Source: Meghimatium bilineatum
Taxonomy: Eukaryota > Mollusca > Gastropoda > Stylommatophora > Philomycidae
Assembly: GCA_034231615.1 (NCBI GenBank)
Contig: CM067316.1
Coordinates: 25,629,791-25,693,790, forward strand
Length of the DNA stretch: 64,000 nucleotides
Direction: 5' to 3'
The notes under the pieces were generated by a model that saw only the letters and a list, made by a program, of their open reading frames with translations, searched no databases and was not told where the DNA came from. Each line of letters starts with the position of its first letter. Positions within the stretch are counted from its first letter, which is position 1. Below, in pieces: positions 61,640 to 64,000 of the stretch. The position numbers and the translations under genes are program-made.

Positions 61640-61842
61640 GTCAATCAGGAAAAACTGCAAGTAGTCGACAATTTTACTTATCTTGGAAGCACTCTCTCTC
61701 AGGATGTCAACATTGATGTGGAAATTAACAATAGACTGGCAAAAGCTAGTGCTGTATTTGGCAGATAACGCAACAATGTATGGGACAGAAGAGGTATAAG
61801 AACAACCACCAAACTTCAAGTATATCATGCTGGTGTTATACC
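61640..61842 (+). mobile_element. LINE reverse transcriptase fragment
   Basis: The plus strand reads VNQEKLQVVDNFTYLGSTLS, DVNIDVEINNRLAKASAVFG and RRGIRTTTKLQVYHAGVIPI. It is the segment just upstream of that seen at 13573-14185 and stops abruptly at the SINE piece. One stop is seen. Confidence 0.85.
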
Positions 61843-61935
61843 AATCCTTAGTCGCCTTTTATGACATGCGTGGAAAGTAAACAGTGTTTCTATTCTTTGT
61901 TCCCCTTTCGGGGCCCGGCAACACACGGGCGTATC
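61843..61935 (-). mobile_element. 5S-SINE body, head-side piece
   Basis: CTTAGTCGCCTTTTATGACA and CCCCTTTCGGGGCCCGGCAA are the best-kept version of the body's upstream end in this window, in reverse. The rest is absent. It abuts a LINE fragment. Confidence 0.75.
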
Positions 61936-62064
61936 AGAATATTACTACTTGATTCTCAGTCCTGTATTTACACAGTATTCATTTTTCTTGATTATGGAAA
62001 TCTGAATATCTTAGTTCTAAGTTCATTAATATTGTTAGCTGCTTCATTTTCCTTACACTTCTGT

Positions 62065-62225
62065 CTTTGTTCTCAAACTCCTACAGATTAGCAGGCTGTA
62101 CTCTAGAGAACAGAATATGTTGTTTCATTGTTTACAGCTTGGCTGCATGCATATCTGCATATGACATCAGTATGACTGCTGGGTCACTTTGTCCGTTTAT
62201 GTGATAGGACAACTAATCCAACACA
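62065..62225 (-). mobile_element. 5S-SINE body, tail-side piece
   Basis: GTTCTCAAACTCCTACAGAT, AGAGAACAGAATATGTTGTT and GGGTCACTTTGTCC follow the body's order in reverse and stop before the head side. Confidence 0.7.
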
Positions 62226-63477
62226 AAAAAAAACCTGACTCCTGTTATGTATGTATAGCAGGCCACAGTCTCGTTATTCTTGGCTTTACATTTTGATACT
62301 GACATTACATGAACACAGCCTTTCTCAATTAATGAGCGACTTCTACATGTTTGATAGAAGAGCTCTTAATCCTACGATTCCAACACCACGAAATTTCAGA
62401 CTATGTAAATGATTGCATCTACCAATGTAACAAAATTACAGGATTCGATATCACACAACTCATATCAATAAAATTGTCTTATTTACAAATGCTGGTTTAT
62501 GTCGAAATTAATTGTGCTGGGTTGAAAGGTCTGTCAACACACACCTGTTGTAAACCAGCAGCACAACTTAACACTTCCTGGTGAAAAACACAAGCAATTT
62601 TGTGTTGATTATCAGAGAGTGAAAGTAGAAGAAACACTGCTGATATCACAAAGAGTACATTGCATTGTGGGGAAAGTATTTTCTCAAAATGTTGTAGATA
62701 TGTTGATGATATGAATTGCTTTCAAAATATAAAAACATGCTAAAAATCAAATCTAAAAGACAAAAAAAAAAAAAAAAAAAAAAGAACAATATTTTCAGCT
62801 TGTGCTGGGAGATTCAGAGGGTGGAAATTAAATCAGATGCTCATTTTAATGCTGAAATCAGTAAATTAAAAGTAATGATCAATAGATGTGACTGTGGTCA
62901 CATTCAGAATCGATCATGTTACACTCAGAGGGACTGAAAAATAATATGTCCTACAAAGTATATCAAGTAAATTTATAAATATTGCTTTCTGACTAATGTA
63001 TTTAGACCCATGTGTACATCAGAGATTACTATGCTAGCAATATTTATATTGTGTATGCCATAAATTTAGCAACTAGTTTTACTTATATCTGTTTTTTTGG
63101 GGTATTTTCTATGGGAATGGAGTTTTAGAAGTTAGGTAACCAGGGTTCAACGGTTAAAGTTTAGATTGTCAATCTTGTTTCAAGAACAAAGTCTGTTATC
63201 TTCTACAGGCCATGATAGCTTTCCCAATACTTATTGCTTCCTCAGCTCTGTATCATCCAGACAGATCCACCGTCTTTGTTCAATATATATTCAGCAGTTC
63301 TTAGCTATATTTCCAGGTTTCTGCATTCTGTTTTTGTACGGGCATTGATTTGTGTAAGAAACTATTAGTCTAAAGTATGTACCAGTAGTGGTTAATATAC
63401 AATGTACAAAACTGCTCTATGAGAGCTTTTGAGGTGAAAATGGAGACTTAAAGACTAGTTTGTTCTATTTTCTTCAA
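62226..63477. other. No gene seen; upstream GAK intron
   Basis: About 1.25 kb including an A-rich run near 62763-62783. I looked here for the next upstream GAK exon, expected to end in phase 2, but found no convincing one. Confidence 0.4.
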
Positions 63478-63479
63478 TG

Positions 63480-63644
63480 TATGAGGGCAAGTCAATAAGT
63501 AAGTCACAAAGTTCTGTGGGATGGTAGGAAAATGTAGGTGTTTCTAAAGGTTATATTAGATGACAGCAAAATCAAACTTTATATTATATTCGCATTCGTT
63601 AGGTGGCGCCAGGTTTCACATGCGTAGCGCATAAACAAAATAAG
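63480..63644. mobile_element. Mariner-type terminal region
   Basis: GTATGAGGGCAAGTCAATAA and GTAAGTCACAAAGTTCTG form a typical mariner end starting after a TA. The remainder should continue to the right but is interrupted by the RNase H retroelement. Confidence 0.6.
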
Positions 63645-64000
63645 GACTAGTTAGTTAGTTAGTCGTCGGATCATCATCACTGCAAACTGGACATATCCAT
63701 AGTTGCTCCGATCTCTCCTTGAGTGTATCCGCCATCACACTCCTGCTGACAGTACCGGTCCTATGCTGGTTAACCATCATTCTTCTGCGCCCTACAAAAT
63801 GTTCACCTCTAGCAACACTGCATTTCAATCCCTGATCTTTAATCCTAGCCATTGAAAAGGAATCATCATCCACATTAGTCTCACTCTCGCGTGTTATATC
63901 TCTTAAGGAGTTCAAAACGTCAGCGCGATCCATTGCCCCATCACCCTGTGCCACAATCGTGCACGATGCCAGTTGATCCGCTCTTTCATTGCCTCGAACG
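63645..64000 (-). mobile_element. RNase H retroelement 3' end (copy C), cut by window edge
   Basis: The minus strand reads RGNERADQLASCTIVAQGDG, DVLNSLRDITRESETNVDDD, GRRRMMVNQHRTGTVSRSVM and ends with LWICPVCSDDDPTTN. An ACTA repeat tail follows within about 10 bases. The frame is open to the window edge. It is the same family as 4944-5475 and 21128-21515. The short tail directly after the coding end suggests target-primed insertion. Confidence 0.7.

Noticed and set aside
61384-64000. GAK kinase-domain exons
   Set aside because: I searched the minus strand for kinase motifs and a phase-2 donor but found only repeats; they are probably beyond the window.

Overview
This window looks like nuclear DNA from an invertebrate animal, probably marine and perhaps a mollusc or another lophotrochozoan, although the phylum cannot be fixed from sequence alone. 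The DNA is AT-rich, genes are split by multi-kilobase introns with GT/AG borders, and the non-coding DNA is crowded with LINE, SINE and cut-and-paste transposon remains typical of such genomes. There is no bacterial-type operon, CRISPR array or rRNA operon.

The one clear host gene is on the minus strand: cyclin-G-associated kinase / auxilin (GAK). Fifteen coding exons run from 61383 down to a stop at 16062. Splice phases agree at every junction and give 949 continuous residues: PTEN-like domain, C2 domain, a long clathrin/AP2-binding linker and a C-terminal J domain ending close to the vertebrate C-terminus. The N-terminal kinase exons were not found and should lie beyond the right edge. The protein is expected to recruit Hsc70 to clathrin-coated vesicles for uncoating.

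Layout. 1-16061 is the region downstream of GAK, filled with LINE 3' ends, a 1.28-kb terminal-inverted-repeat element, SINE-like repeats and minisatellites. 16062-61383 is GAK with TE-laden introns, including an apparently intact piggyBac transposase (42999-44708, plus strand) and a mariner nested in a LINE (58517-59416). 61384-64000 holds LINE and SINE pieces, a mariner end and the tail of an RNase H retroelement.

Repeat families recognised here: (1) LINEs with a C-terminal RNase H and a Cys/His finger, in about five subfamilies; (2) LINE reverse transcriptase C-terminal pieces, some ending in a C2H2 finger; (3) a separate RNase H family ending in a CPxCxDD-like motif; (4) a SINE-like body (called the 5S-SINE body here), one copy of which carries a 5S rRNA-like head; (5) two tRNA-like SINE families (T1, T2); (6) a 0.58-kb retroposon (RP) with a 13-bp target duplication; (7) piggyBac, piggyBac-like non-autonomous elements, mariner, hAT scraps and a TA-flanked TIR family; (8) about a dozen minisatellites. 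The most notable is a 30-bp array that appears to have grown out of a GAK splice acceptor.
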